The notes: generated by a model not told the origin, from the sequence alone. DNA of 64,000 bases from Lachnospiraceae bacterium A4 (GCA_000403215.2 KE159527.1:444114-508113); one strand, 5' to 3'. Positions 42,896 through 51,906 are shown, counted from the stretch's first letter. Program-made: numbers and translations.

Positions 42896-42948
42896 GTTTA
42901 AAAGTTTTAAACTAATTATAGTCTATAACTTTTAAACCATTTTGTCAA
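42896..42948 (-). promoter_or_regulatory. BlaI-type operators and promoter
   Basis: A 17-bp perfect palindrome, GTTTAAAACTTTTAAAC on the minus strand (42896-42912), and a second half-similar site GGTTTAAAAGTTATAGAC (42921-42938) lie between TTGACA (42943-42948) and the gene. A -10 (TAGACT or TATAAT at about 42915-42925) overlaps. Autorepression is likely. Confidence 0.6.
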
Positions 42949-42950
42949 TA

Positions 42951-42988
42951 AAAAATCCACGATTACTTTTTAGCAACCGTGGATTTTT
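42951..42988 (-). terminator. rpsB-tsf operon terminator
   Basis: AAAAATCCACG (42951-42961) pairs perfectly with CGTGGATTTTT (42978-42988). T runs follow on both strands. It is 25 bp after the tsf stop. Confidence 0.8.
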
Positions 42989-43013
42989 CTATATACAAAT
43001 ATTATTATTTAAA

Positions 43014-43949
43014 TTACATTCCAGCCTGCGCTGCAACCTCTGCTGCGAAATCATCAACCTTCTTCTCGATGCCTTCACCAGTCTCAAAACGGACAAATCT
43101 CTTAACCTGAACCTCAGCTCCGTTCTCTTTCGAAACCTGCTCAAGATACTGCTTTACAGTCTGCTTTCCGTCTGTTGCCTTCACATAGATCTGATCAAGG
43201 AGACATACTTCCTTCAACTCCTTGTTGAGACGGCCCACTACAGCACCCTCGATAACATTTTCCGGCTTGCCAGCCATCTTCGGATCATTCTTGATCTGCT
43301 CTGCGATAATCTCTTTCTCATGTGCCTTGTATTCCTCAGAAATTTCATTGGAAGATACATACTTAGGATAGAGCGCTGCAACCTGCATTGCAAGATTTGT
43401 GAGGGCTTCCTTCACTGCATCATTCACTACAGCAGTCTCCGCCTCCACGATAACGCCAATCTTTCCGCCGCCATGTGTGTAGGTTACAACACAGCCGTTC
43501 TGGGCTGCCACCTTCTCAAATCTTCTGATGCTCAGTTTCTCGCCAATCACTGCAATCTTGTCAACCAATGCCTCATTTACAGTCTTGGAAGTATCCTCAT
43601 TCCATGCTTCTGCAAGGAATGCATCAATATCTGATGCAGACGTAGCAAGCGCCTGCTTTGCAACTGCTTCCACAAAATTCTGGAACTGCTCGTTCTTTGC
43701 CACAAAGTCAGTCTCTGAGTTAACCTCAACGACTGCCGCCACCTTGTCGCCCTCTGTCGCAACACGGCAAAGTCCTTCTGCTGCAATGCGGCTCTCTTTC
43801 TTTACAGCCTTAGCCTGTCCGCTTTTTCTCAAAAACTCAACAGCCTCTTCCATATTTCCGTTTGTCTCGTTCAGTGCCTTCTTGCAATCCATCATTCCAG
43901 CACCAGTTATCTCTCTTAACTCTTTTACCATTGCTGCTGTAATAGCCAT
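43014..43949 (-). CDS. tsf: Elongation factor Ts
   Basis: 311 residues. Family signatures are LREITGAGMMDCKKALNETN and GRIAAEG-like (ESRIAAEGLCRVATEG) with the core VVEVNSETDFVAKNEQFQNF. EF-Ts is the nucleotide exchange factor for EF-Tu. It follows rpsB by 59 bp, the almost universal order. AGGAGGAAT precedes the ATG. Confidence 0.97.
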   Translation of the reverse strand: MAITAAMVKELREITGAGMMDCKKALNETNGNMEEAVEFLRKSGQAKAVKKESRIAAEGLCRVATEGDKVAAVVEVNSETDFVAKNEQFQNFVEAVAKQALATSASDIDAFLAEAWNEDTSKTVNEALVDKIAVIGEKLSIRRFEKVAAQNGCVVTYTHGGGKIGVIVEAETAVVNDAVKEALTNLAMQVAALYPKYVSSNEISEEYKAHEKEIIAEQIKNDPKMAGKPENVIEGAVVGRLNKELKEVCLLDQIYVKATDGKQTVKQYLEQVSKENGAEVQVKRFVRFETGEGIEKKVDDFAAEVAAQAGM

Positions 43950-44008
43950 CTTTATATTCCTCCTGCTTCTTATATCTTCTATACAAAACAGTAACTGCCA
44001 ATCAGTAA

Positions 44009-44752
44009 CTATTCCTCTACTACTGCCTCTTCCTCACCAATCTCTTCCGGTGCAGCATCTGTCATCATTTCACCTTGATTTGCCTCGATCACAGCGTCTG
44101 CCATCGCAGAGACAATAAGCTTCACTGCTCTGATCGCATCATCATTACCCGGAATCACATAGTCGAGCTCTTCTGGATCACAGTTTGTATCCGCAATGCC
44201 AATCAGCGGAATGCCAAGTGTATGTGCCTCCTGTACGCAGATTCTCTCCTTCTTAGGATCTACAACAAAGATTGCGTCAGGAACCTTTGTCATATTCTTG
44301 ATACCGCCAAGGTTCTTCTCAAGTTTTTCCCATTCCTTCTTGATCTGAATAACTTCCTTCTTAGGAAGAACATCAAATGTGCCGTCCTCTGCCATTGTCT
44401 CAATCGCCTTGAGTCTGGCAATTCTGCTTCTGATCGTCTTGAAGTTTGTGAGCATACCGCCAAGCCATCTCTCATTTACATAGAACATGCCGCAGCGCTC
44501 TGCCTCTGTGCGGACAGCGTCCTGCGCCTGCTTCTTTGTACCAACGAAGAGAATCGTACCGCCCTGCGCTGCAATGTCAGCTACCGCCTTATACGCCTCA
44601 TCGACTTTGCCAACAGACTTCTGCAAGTCAATGATATAGATTCCGTTTCTCTCTGTAAAGATATAAGGAGCCATCTTAGGGTTCCATCTTCTTGTCTGAT
44701 GTCCAAAATGAACACCTGCCTCTAATAACTGCTTCATTGAAATAACACTCAT
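44009..44752 (-). CDS. rpsB: 30S ribosomal protein S2
   Basis: 247 residues. Recognised by [20 protein letters not shown] at the start, [31 protein letters not shown] and [21 protein letters not shown]. The acidic C-terminal tail ([12 protein letters not shown]) is normal for clostridial S2. ATGGAGGTAAG precedes the ATG at 44752. It heads rpsB-tsf, downstream of the flagellar cluster on the same strand but separated by a terminator. Confidence 0.97.
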   Translation of the reverse strand: MSVISMKQLLEAGVHFGHQTRRWNPKMAPYIFTERNGIYIIDLQKSVGKVDEAYKAVADIAAQGGTILFVGTKKQAQDAVRTEAERCGMFYVNERWLGGMLTNFKTIRSRIARLKAIETMAEDGTFDVLPKKEVIQIKKEWEKLEKNLGGIKNMTKVPDAIFVVDPKKERICVQEAHTLGIPLIGIADTNCDPEELDYVIPGNDDAIRAVKLIVSAMADAVIEANQGEMMTDAAPEEIGEEEAVVEE

Positions 44753-44860
44753 GTCTTACCTCCATTTTCTGCGGGTTTACCGCGCTTCCGCCTGCTTCCT
44801 CCCTGCGGGCTACCATTGGGCATGGACCGCAAATCTGCAAACGTGATTAATGTGTAATAA

Positions 44861-44937
44861 AAAATTGATGTCGTGGCTGCTATACCCGAATACAGCCACA
44901 ACACCAATAATATAACATAAAAACTACGTATACGCAA
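44861..44937 (-). promoter_or_regulatory. rpsB leader: promoter candidate followed at once by a terminator hairpin
   Basis: TTGCGT (44932-44937) and TATATT (44909-44914), 17 bp apart, would start RNA at the base of a 13-bp stem (44893-44905 with 44867-44879) that pairs fully only on the minus strand thanks to G-U pairs, followed by TTTTTTATT. It may end the flagellar operon, attenuate rpsB, or both. From 44753 to 44860 no other promoter is obvious; a GC-rich, possibly structured segment holds CCCGCAGG and GCGGTAAACCCGC. Confidence 0.6.
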
Positions 44938-44944
44938 GCTTTTT

Positions 44945-45679
44945 TCACGAGCTTCTGGAAATCTTATCCGCAATCTCCTGCCAAGTATCAGCGACACCAA
45001 TCACTTTTTTTCCAGTGCTGATTTTCTTGTCATAACCGTGCTGCATCAGGAATGCGTCAAACTCCGATGCATTTTCTATCACGCCTGCATTCTGGAGTTT
45101 TCTGGAAACTGTTCCTGAATCGTCTCCTGACTCAATTACGATCTCAACGGTCTCTCCTGAAACCTCCTCTTCATCTGAAGGAACCACCACGATCGCCGAG
45201 GAGCCCTGCTCTGGCGTTTCCTGTCCAGAAGGCGCTGCGTTCGAAGCCTGCGAATCTGAAGTATTTCCATCTGAAACTTCTCCATCTGAAACTTCTCCAT
45301 TTGAAGGATCTCCATCTGAAACTTCTCCATTTGAAGGATCTCCATCTGAAACTTCTCCATCTGAAACTTCTCCATTCGGAGCTTGCCCATCTGACGCCCC
45401 ATTGTCCGAATTTTCTGCGTCCTTGGCAGCATCAAGCACAGACTCAATCTCAGCTTCTTTCTCATCATCTCTCATTATAACCGGCTCTGTCGATTCCGCT
45501 GCCGAAGCCTCCTCCGCCGTGCTTGTCTCCTCCGCCAGCGGGCTTTCCCCGTCAAGGCCATAATCTTTTAATACCGCGACTCTTGCATCTGCCACTGCAT
45601 TCCGGTTGTAAGCCCCCAGAACGGCTGCGGTGATGATGACGCCAAGCCCCAATCCTCTTATCATATATTTAAACTTCAT
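44945..45679 (-). CDS. Membrane-anchored protein with MltG N-terminal (LysM-like) domain only
   Basis: 244 residues. One membrane segment (about 8-25), an Ala/Glu-rich part, then a tandem repeat of GEVSDGDPSN type (about residues 97-137), and a C-terminal domain (about 170-240) with VEIVIESGDDSGTVSRKLQN and GVIENASEFDAFLMQHGYDK. That domain resembles the LysM-like subdomain of MltG/YceG endolytic transglycosylases; the catalytic domain with its Glu is absent. It may bind peptidoglycan, but activity is not expected. It overlaps the DUF6115 gene end by adjacency (45679/45680). Confidence 0.72.
   Translation of the reverse strand: MKFKYMIRGLGLGVIITAAVLGAYNRNAVADARVAVLKDYGLDGESPLAEETSTAEEASAAESTEPVIMRDDEKEAEIESVLDAAKDAENSDNGASDGQAPNGEVSDGEVSDGDPSNGEVSDGDPSNGEVSDGEVSDGNTSDSQASNAAPSGQETPEQGSSAIVVVPSDEEEVSGETVEIVIESGDDSGTVSRKLQNAGVIENASEFDAFLMQHGYDKKISTGKKVIGVADTWQEIADKISRSS
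45270..45385. repeat. In-frame 15/30-bp coding repeat
   Basis: Units such as CCATCTGAAACTTCT and CCATTTGAAGGATCT alternate in near-perfect tandem, coding for GEVSD and GDPSN blocks. Unit length is a multiple of three, so copy changes would keep the frame; it is a candidate VNTR. Confidence 0.8.
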
Positions 45680-46822
45680 TTATACAGCCCCCTTGAACAG
45701 ATTGATAACCAGCTTAACCTCTCCTACGCCAAGCCCCAGCTCCTTTGCAATCTCCACGTTGGAATGCCCTTCTTTGTGAAGCCGCAAAATCCTGTCATTG
45801 TTATTTTCTCTGAAATCATCGACAGGCTGTGAAGCCGTGTACACCTCCTGATGATTTCCTGTATTGATTCCAGCAGCCTGTGTTTCCTTCTTGGCAGGCC
45901 GTTCAATATGCGGCGCCTGCTCTACAAAGGAATACACCTCAACAGGTCTGATATCCGCCGGCTTCACGTCAACCACCTTCATATTTTCCGGGCGTGAGCC
46001 AAGTGTTTGCAGATCAGCCATGCTCACAGGCTCTATGCCTGTGCTTGCCACTACGGGCTGCATATCATTCGATGTGACAATATCGGCGGACACGATCTCC
46101 ACGCTTTTCACTACAAGCGGGCTCAGCTCCGCTGGCTTCTCGCTTGGCTGTTTATTGGCAGGACTCACCATCAAGGATCTCATATCCATCGTGCGGGGGT
46201 CCATCTGGCGGTGCATGGTCAGCTCTTGCTGCATCGGCAGTATTAGCCTTGCCATCTGGCGGCGCGCAAACTCTTTCTCCTGCGCCTCCTTATCCACCAG
46301 CATATTTTTTTCCGCCTTCTTTTTCTTCTCTTCCTCCTGCTTTTCCTTTTCCCGCTCCTTCTCCTTTGCCTCAACTTCCTCCTGCGCTTTGGCTGCGAGT
46401 GCAAGCGCTGCTGCATTGGCAGCCTCCTCTGCCTCCTTTGCAGTCCGGTCTACATGCTTGACCGTCTCCTTGAGATTGTTATGCTTATCATTTAGCATAT
46501 CATACAGGAACATTACTTCCTGATGCGACTTATTGATGTCTGCAAGGACAGTTTCCGAGTACTCGTTGATCGCCATAATCTTTTCATTTGAAATGCGCTC
46601 AGATGCACGCTCTGTCTTTTCCACAGCATACTCAAGCGTCTCATCTACCACCTCGGTGACACGCTCCTTTGCATCCCTCATCTCTTTTTCAATCACATCG
46701 CGGATCAGCTCTACATCGACATGCTGGCTGTCTGCCTCCTGCGACGATTTATCCCTGATCAAAAAACTTCCTGCAAATGCACCAACACCAAATACAAGCA
46801 TTACTATCTCTAACCAATTCAT
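45680..46822 (-). CDS. DUF6115-like membrane-anchored coiled-coil protein with C-terminal HTH-like segment
   Basis: 380 residues. One N-terminal membrane helix (LEIVMLVFGVGAFAGSFLI), then long heptad-rich charged helices (about 30-200, including a KEKEREKEKQEEEKKKK stretch), a loosely structured middle with repeated VKSVEIVSADIV-like segments, and a C-terminal RLHKEGHSNVEIAKELGLGV motif that looks like a helix-turn-helix. Such proteins occur beside sigD in clostridial flagellar clusters; their role is unknown. The small gene 46881-47192 precedes it. Confidence 0.72.
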   Translation of the reverse strand: MNWLEIVMLVFGVGAFAGSFLIRDKSSQEADSQHVDVELIRDVIEKEMRDAKERVTEVVDETLEYAVEKTERASERISNEKIMAINEYSETVLADINKSHQEVMFLYDMLNDKHNNLKETVKHVDRTAKEAEEAANAAALALAAKAQEEVEAKEKEREKEKQEEEKKKKAEKNMLVDKEAQEKEFARRQMARLILPMQQELTMHRQMDPRTMDMRSLMVSPANKQPSEKPAELSPLVVKSVEIVSADIVTSNDMQPVVASTGIEPVSMADLQTLGSRPENMKVVDVKPADIRPVEVYSFVEQAPHIERPAKKETQAAGINTGNHQEVYTASQPVDDFRENNNDRILRLHKEGHSNVEIAKELGLGVGEVKLVINLFKGAV

Positions 46823-46880
46823 CTGATACCAAACCTCTCTACTTCTTCAATATGTAAGCTTCTGTCCAAAAGGCGGACTG

Positions 46881-47192
46881 CTAGATCTTCATGTCAAAGC
46901 CTCCCTCTGACTTTGCGACCACCTTGCCGTCCTTCTTCGATTTATTTCTGCGCTTTCCGCCGTCACCAGCATAGCCGTTGCGCCCTTTTTCCTTCGCATC
47001 AAAGCGCTCTTCTTTAAACAGGGTTTCATCGGCATGAACCACCTGCTTCGCCATCTGCTGTTCCCGCTTCTCCTCCTGTACCTGTATATTTCCCTGATCA
47101 ACCATACCCTTCTCCATCTGTCTGAGCTGGTTGTGCAGGACATTGTCAGTCTGTTGTATGCTACCGTTCAATAATATTGGACTTATTGCCAT
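46881..47192 (-). CDS. Small conserved-looking protein of the flagellar cluster
   Basis: 103 residues from the ATG at 47192 (GGGGGG six bases upstream); codons further 5' lack a ribosome site. No recognisable family. It starts MAISPILLNGSIQQTDNV, has a Gln/Glu-rich helix (about 25-55), then a Lys/Arg-rich flexible tail. No signal or membrane segment. Its place between DUF342 and DUF6115 genes in the sigD end of the operon suggests a structural or regulatory part in motility, otherwise unknown. Confidence 0.65.
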   Translation of the reverse strand: MAISPILLNGSIQQTDNVLHNQLRQMEKGMVDQGNIQVQEEKREQQMAKQVVHADETLFKEERFDAKEKGRNGYAGDGGKRRNKSKKDGKVVAKSEGGFDMKI

Positions 47193-47270
47193 ATTAATCC
47201 CCCCTGAGTTTACATATCTCGACTTACTTCGCTTTATTTTAATATATTTTGACAAAAAAGGCAATAGCCC

Positions 47271-48860
47271 CTACAAATTTGTAGAAGCTATATCTGCATC
47301 TTTTTTTATCAGACGGCAATATGTGTATTCATTCTTGATTGTCATTGTGGCGCCAGAAATATTTACTACCACCCCCTGATACATGGTTCCACGGACATTA
47401 ATCTGAGCTGGAACTTCGCTCTTTAAGAGTTTGTCAAGCTGCTCGATTTCTTTTAATTCCTTCTGTATCTTAGCCTGTGTTTCTGCAATATTTACCTGTA
47501 ACATTCTGGCATTTTTGAGCTGGTCTGGTGTAAGTTTGACGCCCTTTTTTAATTTTATTGTAACTTCTTGCAGTGACTTTTTCATTTTCGGCAGATTTTT
47601 CGATTTTTCACCGACGCTTTTTTGCAGCTCAGAAAGCTGCTTCTTCAAGCCGGGATCTGTCCCGACCTCCACAATCGTGGAGGCACCCATCGCAGAGCCT
47701 ATGTTTTTGGCGTTGATCATGCTCCTTGCAACAATTCTTCCGCCTGTAATCAAGCCCTTCCCCGCATCTGCATTCACATTTGTGCCCGCAGATACCTTGG
47801 CGTTAATAATCTGCTCTGCCTCGATAAAGCCCGCTGCCTCCACCTCGGCTGCGGAGATAAATTTGGCGATAATGTTTCCGCCCGCTTTCAGCCTGCCTTT
47901 ATTCTGTCCGTGCATTCCTCTCGCGATGATGATATCGCCGCCAGCTTCAATCACTGCGCCCTCCACCACGCCAGTCACAAACACGTTTCCGTCTGTCTTG
48001 ACGCTGAAATTTTCACAGACATTTCCTTTGACCTCAACATTTCCATGATATTCGATATTTCCTGTCGAGGTGCCCACATTCTCCACCGTGTACACATCTG
48101 CCACAAACACCGTATTATCAACCAGCGATACATGGCCGTCCACTTTGCTGATTAGCTTTAAGCCGTCCTTGGACACTTCCATGTTCCTGCCATACGAGAA
48201 GGACGCCTTCTTAACCTCCCTTGCCAGCGCCACAGTTCCATACACGTCAAAGCCATCTTCACCCTTTTCTTCCGGGATAATTTCTGCCAGCACCTGCCCC
48301 TCTGTACATTGATGGAGATTGTTCAGCTTGAAGAAATCGACAGTCCCGTCCTCCTTCAACTCTGGGCGCACTGCATTGTTTGTATCAAAATGGTACACAA
48401 GCGAGGCATCACGCCCGATTGTCGGCATTCTCCCCTTCGCTATAATGATATCTGTACAGTATTCCCTGTCCTCAAGTGCTTTGTCGATTGCCCCCTCGTC
48501 GATTCCTGCCCGCACCTTGTAGCGCGCGAGCAAATCCATGATATGTGCTTTGCTGGTCTGCAAGCCGCCTGCACTTGGCGGAAACAGCCGCAAAACCGCG
48601 GTCATTTTGTCTAATGTAATTTGGATATCGCACCGCTCATTCACCGGCGCGATCTTCATTGGTGCTAAAAAAAGAACAACCTCCTCATCGCCCATCGACA
48701 ACAGGGCTGAGTTGATTGCCTTGACATCATAGGGTACGCCTACGCTGTTGAGATACTCCTTTAATTCGGCAACACGTATCCTCTCTCCGCCCCCGATGGG
48801 AGGAGACAACAGCAGGCTTACCCCCTGCTCGCTTGTCTGTAATTGAAAATATCCATTCAT
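47271..48860 (-). CDS. FapA/DUF342 family protein
   Basis: 529 residues. The ATG at 48860 has GGAGG ten bases upstream; a TTG further up overlaps the end of sigD and is less likely. The DUF342 beta-helix is recognised from repeated turns with VEVKGNVCENFSVKTDGNVF, GAVIEAGGDIIIARGMHGQN and GKGLITGGRIVARSMINAKN, followed by a coiled coil (about 410-480). DUF342 proteins, including FapA, are often linked to polarity, flagella or sporulation. It directly follows sigD. The function here is unproven. Confidence 0.85.
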   Translation of the reverse strand: MNGYFQLQTSEQGVSLLLSPPIGGGERIRVAELKEYLNSVGVPYDVKAINSALLSMGDEEVVLFLAPMKIAPVNERCDIQITLDKMTAVLRLFPPSAGGLQTSKAHIMDLLARYKVRAGIDEGAIDKALEDREYCTDIIIAKGRMPTIGRDASLVYHFDTNNAVRPELKEDGTVDFFKLNNLHQCTEGQVLAEIIPEEKGEDGFDVYGTVALAREVKKASFSYGRNMEVSKDGLKLISKVDGHVSLVDNTVFVADVYTVENVGTSTGNIEYHGNVEVKGNVCENFSVKTDGNVFVTGVVEGAVIEAGGDIIIARGMHGQNKGRLKAGGNIIAKFISAAEVEAAGFIEAEQIINAKVSAGTNVNADAGKGLITGGRIVARSMINAKNIGSAMGASTIVEVGTDPGLKKQLSELQKSVGEKSKNLPKMKKSLQEVTIKLKKGVKLTPDQLKNARMLQVNIAETQAKIQKELKEIEQLDKLLKSEVPAQINVRGTMYQGVVVNISGATMTIKNEYTYCRLIKKDADIASTNL

Positions 48861-48907
48861 ATAAGTCATGCCTCCATGCACTCGATCTACGCCATCCAAG
48901 GAAACTA

Positions 48908-49669
48908 TCAATCGAATATGCCAATGTAATTTCCCATTTTCGTTTTCATCTTCTGTAACGCTTTTGTGTGCAACTGAGATATTCTTGATTCAGATACCTC
49001 CAGCACACGGCTAATTTCCTTCAATGTTAGTTCTTCGTAATAATATAACAGGATTACTTTCTTTTCTTTATCTGTCAATACCTCCAGCGACTCTTCCAAT
49101 ACTTTTTTGAGCTCATTTTTCTCGATCACACCCTCCGGTGTGTCAAAACCTGAACTGACACTCTTTTCTGATGAAATGTCATTTCCCTGCTCAACATATT
49201 CATTCAAAGAAATGATATTGTCCGCTTTCACCTGATTCTGCCAGTCTGTAAACTCATCTTCACTGATTCCCATATATTTCGCGATCTCAGCGTCGGTAGG
49301 CGGCTTGCCGTTGCGCTGCTCTAATTCCTTCATCGCCGTATCAATCTGCTTCTGACGCTGTCTGATGGTGCGCGGTATCCAGTCCATCTTGCGGATCTGG
49401 TCAAGAATAGCACCGCGAATACGCAGACTGGCATAAGTCTCAAACTTCACTTCCTTACCCATATCAAACTTATCGATGGCGTCAATCAGGCCAAACACTC
49501 CATAACTTACCAGATCCTCATATTCTACATTATATCCAAGATACATGCTCAGCCGTCCTGCCACCACTTTTACCAGCGGTGCATATTCCAATATGAGTTT
49601 CTCCCTCAGATCAGGAGTCTTTACTCTGGCATAGTCCTCCCAAAGTTTCTTGCGTGCTGCATCATTCAT
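48908..49669 (-). CDS. sigD: Flagellar sigma factor SigD (sigma-28, FliA/WhiG)
   Basis: 253 residues. Region 2 reads YEDLVSYGVFGLIDAIDKFD, with FETYASLRIRGAILDQIRKM and DWIPRTIRQ (typical of the FliA group), and region 4 has LTLKEISRVLEVSESRISQL. This sigma drives late flagellar genes such as flagellin and motility operons. It follows cheD and an unknown membrane protein and precedes DUF342, the normal clostridial order. No anti-sigma FlgM gene is in the window. Confidence 0.95.
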   Translation of the reverse strand: MNDAARKKLWEDYARVKTPDLREKLILEYAPLVKVVAGRLSMYLGYNVEYEDLVSYGVFGLIDAIDKFDMGKEVKFETYASLRIRGAILDQIRKMDWIPRTIRQRQKQIDTAMKELEQRNGKPPTDAEIAKYMGISEDEFTDWQNQVKADNIISLNEYVEQGNDISSEKSVSSGFDTPEGVIEKNELKKVLEESLEVLTDKEKKVILLYYYEELTLKEISRVLEVSESRISQLHTKALQKMKTKMGNYIGIFD

Positions 49670-49718
49670 GTTATTCCCCCGTTATACACAATGTTGTCCA
49701 ACGAATATTTCAAAATTT

Positions 49719-50153
49719 TTAAGTTTCTTCAAATGGGCTGTCCGAATAGTCCTCCTCTGCCGCAGTCTCCCCGGCATTGTTGTAGAGCGCATCTTCAGCG
49801 TAGCCCTCCTCGAAATAATTCTCTGCATCATCTGACATGAAACCGCCTGCATCCATGCCTTCCATATCCTTTTGTTCATCATTTGCAAACGCAACAACGC
49901 TTCCCGTAAGATTGCCATTCTCTTTTGCTTTTTGAACCATGATCTCAAGATTTCCTGTAGGTATGATGCGGGGTCTGATCGACGCATAAATATACCTTGC
50001 AATATCTCCAATGATATAGAATATCACCAGCACGATCAACAAGCCCCACAACATTGTTGTCAAATCAAATCCCCTTATGTACATAATTATAGATGCTATC
50101 GCACCTGCCAAAAGCATGAAAAAAGGTGTGATAAGACCGGTCTTATTTCCCAT
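49719..50153 (-). CDS. Small membrane protein of the flagellar cluster
   Basis: 144 residues with two N-terminal membrane helices (about 8-28 and 34-55), a short soluble part and an acidic C-terminal tail (rich in Glu/Asp/Ala, ending SPFEET). No family is recognised. It lies between cheD and sigD with short gaps and probably belongs to the operon. Function unknown. Confidence 0.68.
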   Translation of the reverse strand: MGNKTGLITPFFMLLAGAIASIIMYIRGFDLTTMLWGLLIVLVIFYIIGDIARYIYASIRPRIIPTGNLEIMVQKAKENGNLTGSVVAFANDEQKDMEGMDAGGFMSDDAENYFEEGYAEDALYNNAGETAAEEDYSDSPFEET

Positions 50154-50167
50154 TCGATTATCCCTTT

Positions 50168-50653
50168 CTAAATCTTCTTCTCAGGTTTTCCTGCTGAACG
50201 TATAATCAATTCGCCCGTTTCAGGATAAAACACAATGGTACGACCATAATTAAGCCCTGTATCCTGAGCTTTTAATGGAATGCCCAGCTCTCTCAGTTTC
50301 TTTTTGCTGGCCTCCACATTTCGTTCTCCGACACGCACCATGTCTGATTTATTCTGAAATGCAAACATCTGTGCCCCACCTGCGATTTTGGCTTCCAGTC
50401 TCCCTTTTCTGCCGCCCATCGCAAGGATCTTTTTCACAAGGTCGTCGATTCCTGTGTCGGCAAACTTCGCCCTGTTTGCATTATTTTCTATCTGCCTGCT
50501 GTCCGGCAGCATCGCGTGTGCCATCCCGCCAACCTTCGCAACCGGGTCCCTGATACAGATCCCCACACAAGACCCCAGTCCCAAGGTCGTTATGCCATCA
50601 GGGCTCTTGCACACATTCAAATCTGCCATTCCTACTTTAACTATATTCGCCAT
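50168..50653 (-). CDS. cheD: Chemoreceptor glutamine deamidase CheD
   Basis: 161 residues. Catalytic Cys in TLGLGSCVGICIRD and His in GGMAHAMLPDS are visible; downstream RLEAKIAGGAQMF and GGRTIVF-like strand follow. CheD deamidates receptors and is regulated by CheC, whose gene is directly upstream (51 bp away). Function is in the bacterial chemotaxis adaptation system. Confidence 0.95.
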   Translation of the reverse strand: MANIVKVGMADLNVCKSPDGITTLGLGSCVGICIRDPVAKVGGMAHAMLPDSRQIENNANRAKFADTGIDDLVKKILAMGGRKGRLEAKIAGGAQMFAFQNKSDMVRVGERNVEASKKKLRELGIPLKAQDTGLNYGRTIVFYPETGELIIRSAGKPEKKI

Positions 50654-50704
50654 CGCTCACTATGCCCCTTCTCTATTTAGTGTTGCTAATTTATGAATGT
50701 ATAG

Positions 50705-51325
50705 TTATATTGACAGCCCAAGCCCCTTCAACATTGTTGAATATGACTCAAGATCCGGCATGAGTATAAAATAGCCATTCAGATCGACATCATCTGTAAA
50801 CACTGTCTGAATCAGCAGAATCTGATCTCCTATAATACCAAATTCTATAGCCGGCACACTTAGTATCGCATTGAGCATATCAATATTTAAGTCCGGAACC
50901 GACGGAATCATTTTAAGATTTGTCATCTGTGCCAATGAATTAAGATAAGCACCTGTGATAATATTGCCAATCTCTTTCATTGCCGAAATCTCGATTTCCG
51001 TGAACCCGCCTTCCGATGGTGGCATTCCCATGAGCTTTGATACAAGCGATTTTGCTGCATTCTGTTCCAGTATAAACATGATACTGCCTGTAATATCCCC
51101 CTCAACAGCCAGATAGATGCCTGCAACAAGCTGTTCTTCCCCGCCCATAACAACACCGACATCCTTAAAATCCAACAGCCTGACCTGTGGTACTTTCATA
51201 TCCACTTTGGTCTGGAGCATCTGGGCAAGCGCCGTTGTCGCATTGCCTGCCCCGATATTTCCCAGCTCCTTTAATACATCGTAATATTCTGTCGTAACTC
51301 TCTCGAAACTCATATTATCTGCCAT
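50705..51325 (-). CDS. cheC: CheY-P phosphatase CheC
   Basis: 206 residues. Two phosphatase half-motifs are seen: LKELGNIGAGNATTALAQML and MKEIGNIITGAYLNSLAQM. It removes phosphate from CheY and controls CheD. The pair cheC-cheD is typical of Firmicutes chemotaxis; cheY is not in the window. Confidence 0.95.
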   Translation of the reverse strand: MADNMSFERVTTEYYDVLKELGNIGAGNATTALAQMLQTKVDMKVPQVRLLDFKDVGVVMGGEEQLVAGIYLAVEGDITGSIMFILEQNAAKSLVSKLMGMPPSEGGFTEIEISAMKEIGNIITGAYLNSLAQMTNLKMIPSVPDLNIDMLNAILSVPAIEFGIIGDQILLIQTVFTDDVDLNGYFILMPDLESYSTMLKGLGLSI

Positions 51326-51376
51326 GATAAAACCTAAGCCTTTCCTAATTCAAAAGTCACAAAATATAAATCCAAT

Positions 51377-51874
51377 CTATACATCAACAACCTCTGCCAG
51401 CACAGAAGTGATGTCAAGCAGTGAGATTAACTTTCCGTCGGACTTGCCTACACCCGAAAGATATCTCTCCTTATCATCTTTCTCATATCCCATTCTCTCA
51501 ATATGTTCTTCGTCAAGCGTTACGACCTCTTTGACCTCATCCACCAGCACGCCGATGGACTCGTGCTGCTCGAGCGTCAAGATGATAATACGGGTCTTTT
51601 TGGTGACTTCATCCTCCGGCAGCCCCATTTTCAAGCGCAGGCTGATCGTCGGGATAACAACACCGCGGACATTGATCACGCCCTTGATATAGTCAGGCAC
51701 CTTTGGCACCCTTGTGATTTTTGACATTCTGATAATATTTGATATATACTTGATATCTATACCATACTGCTCACCGCCAAGCTGTGTCACAATAAACTGT
51801 GTGGTATCGCGCTCGACGGGACGGTTGAGACTCGCATTCCGCTTTTGTTCGTCCATTATTCTTACTTCATCCAT
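51377..51874 (-). CDS. cheW: Chemotaxis coupling protein CheW
   Basis: 165 residues, single CheW domain (FIVTQLGGEQYGIDIKYISN; PDYIKGVINVRGVVIPTISL). It links receptors to CheA. cheA ends 33 bp upstream. A conserved C-terminal LISLLDITSVL strand completes the domain. Confidence 0.95.
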   Translation of the reverse strand: MDEVRIMDEQKRNASLNRPVERDTTQFIVTQLGGEQYGIDIKYISNIIRMSKITRVPKVPDYIKGVINVRGVVIPTISLRLKMGLPEDEVTKKTRIIILTLEQHESIGVLVDEVKEVVTLDEEHIERMGYEKDDKERYLSGVGKSDGKLISLLDITSVLAEVVDV

Positions 51875-51906
51875 GTTCTATGCCCTGCCTTTCATTATCA
51901 ATCGGA

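Noticed and set aside
44749-45000. 83-codon minus-strand frame between rpsB and the MltG-N-like gene
   Set aside because: It spans the terminator hairpin and the rpsB ribosome site, has no ribosome site of its own and no recognisable composition.
45052-45480. Plus-strand frame of 142 codons with LHLK repeats
   Set aside because: It is the antisense of the GEVSD/GDPSN repeat of the MltG-N-like gene.
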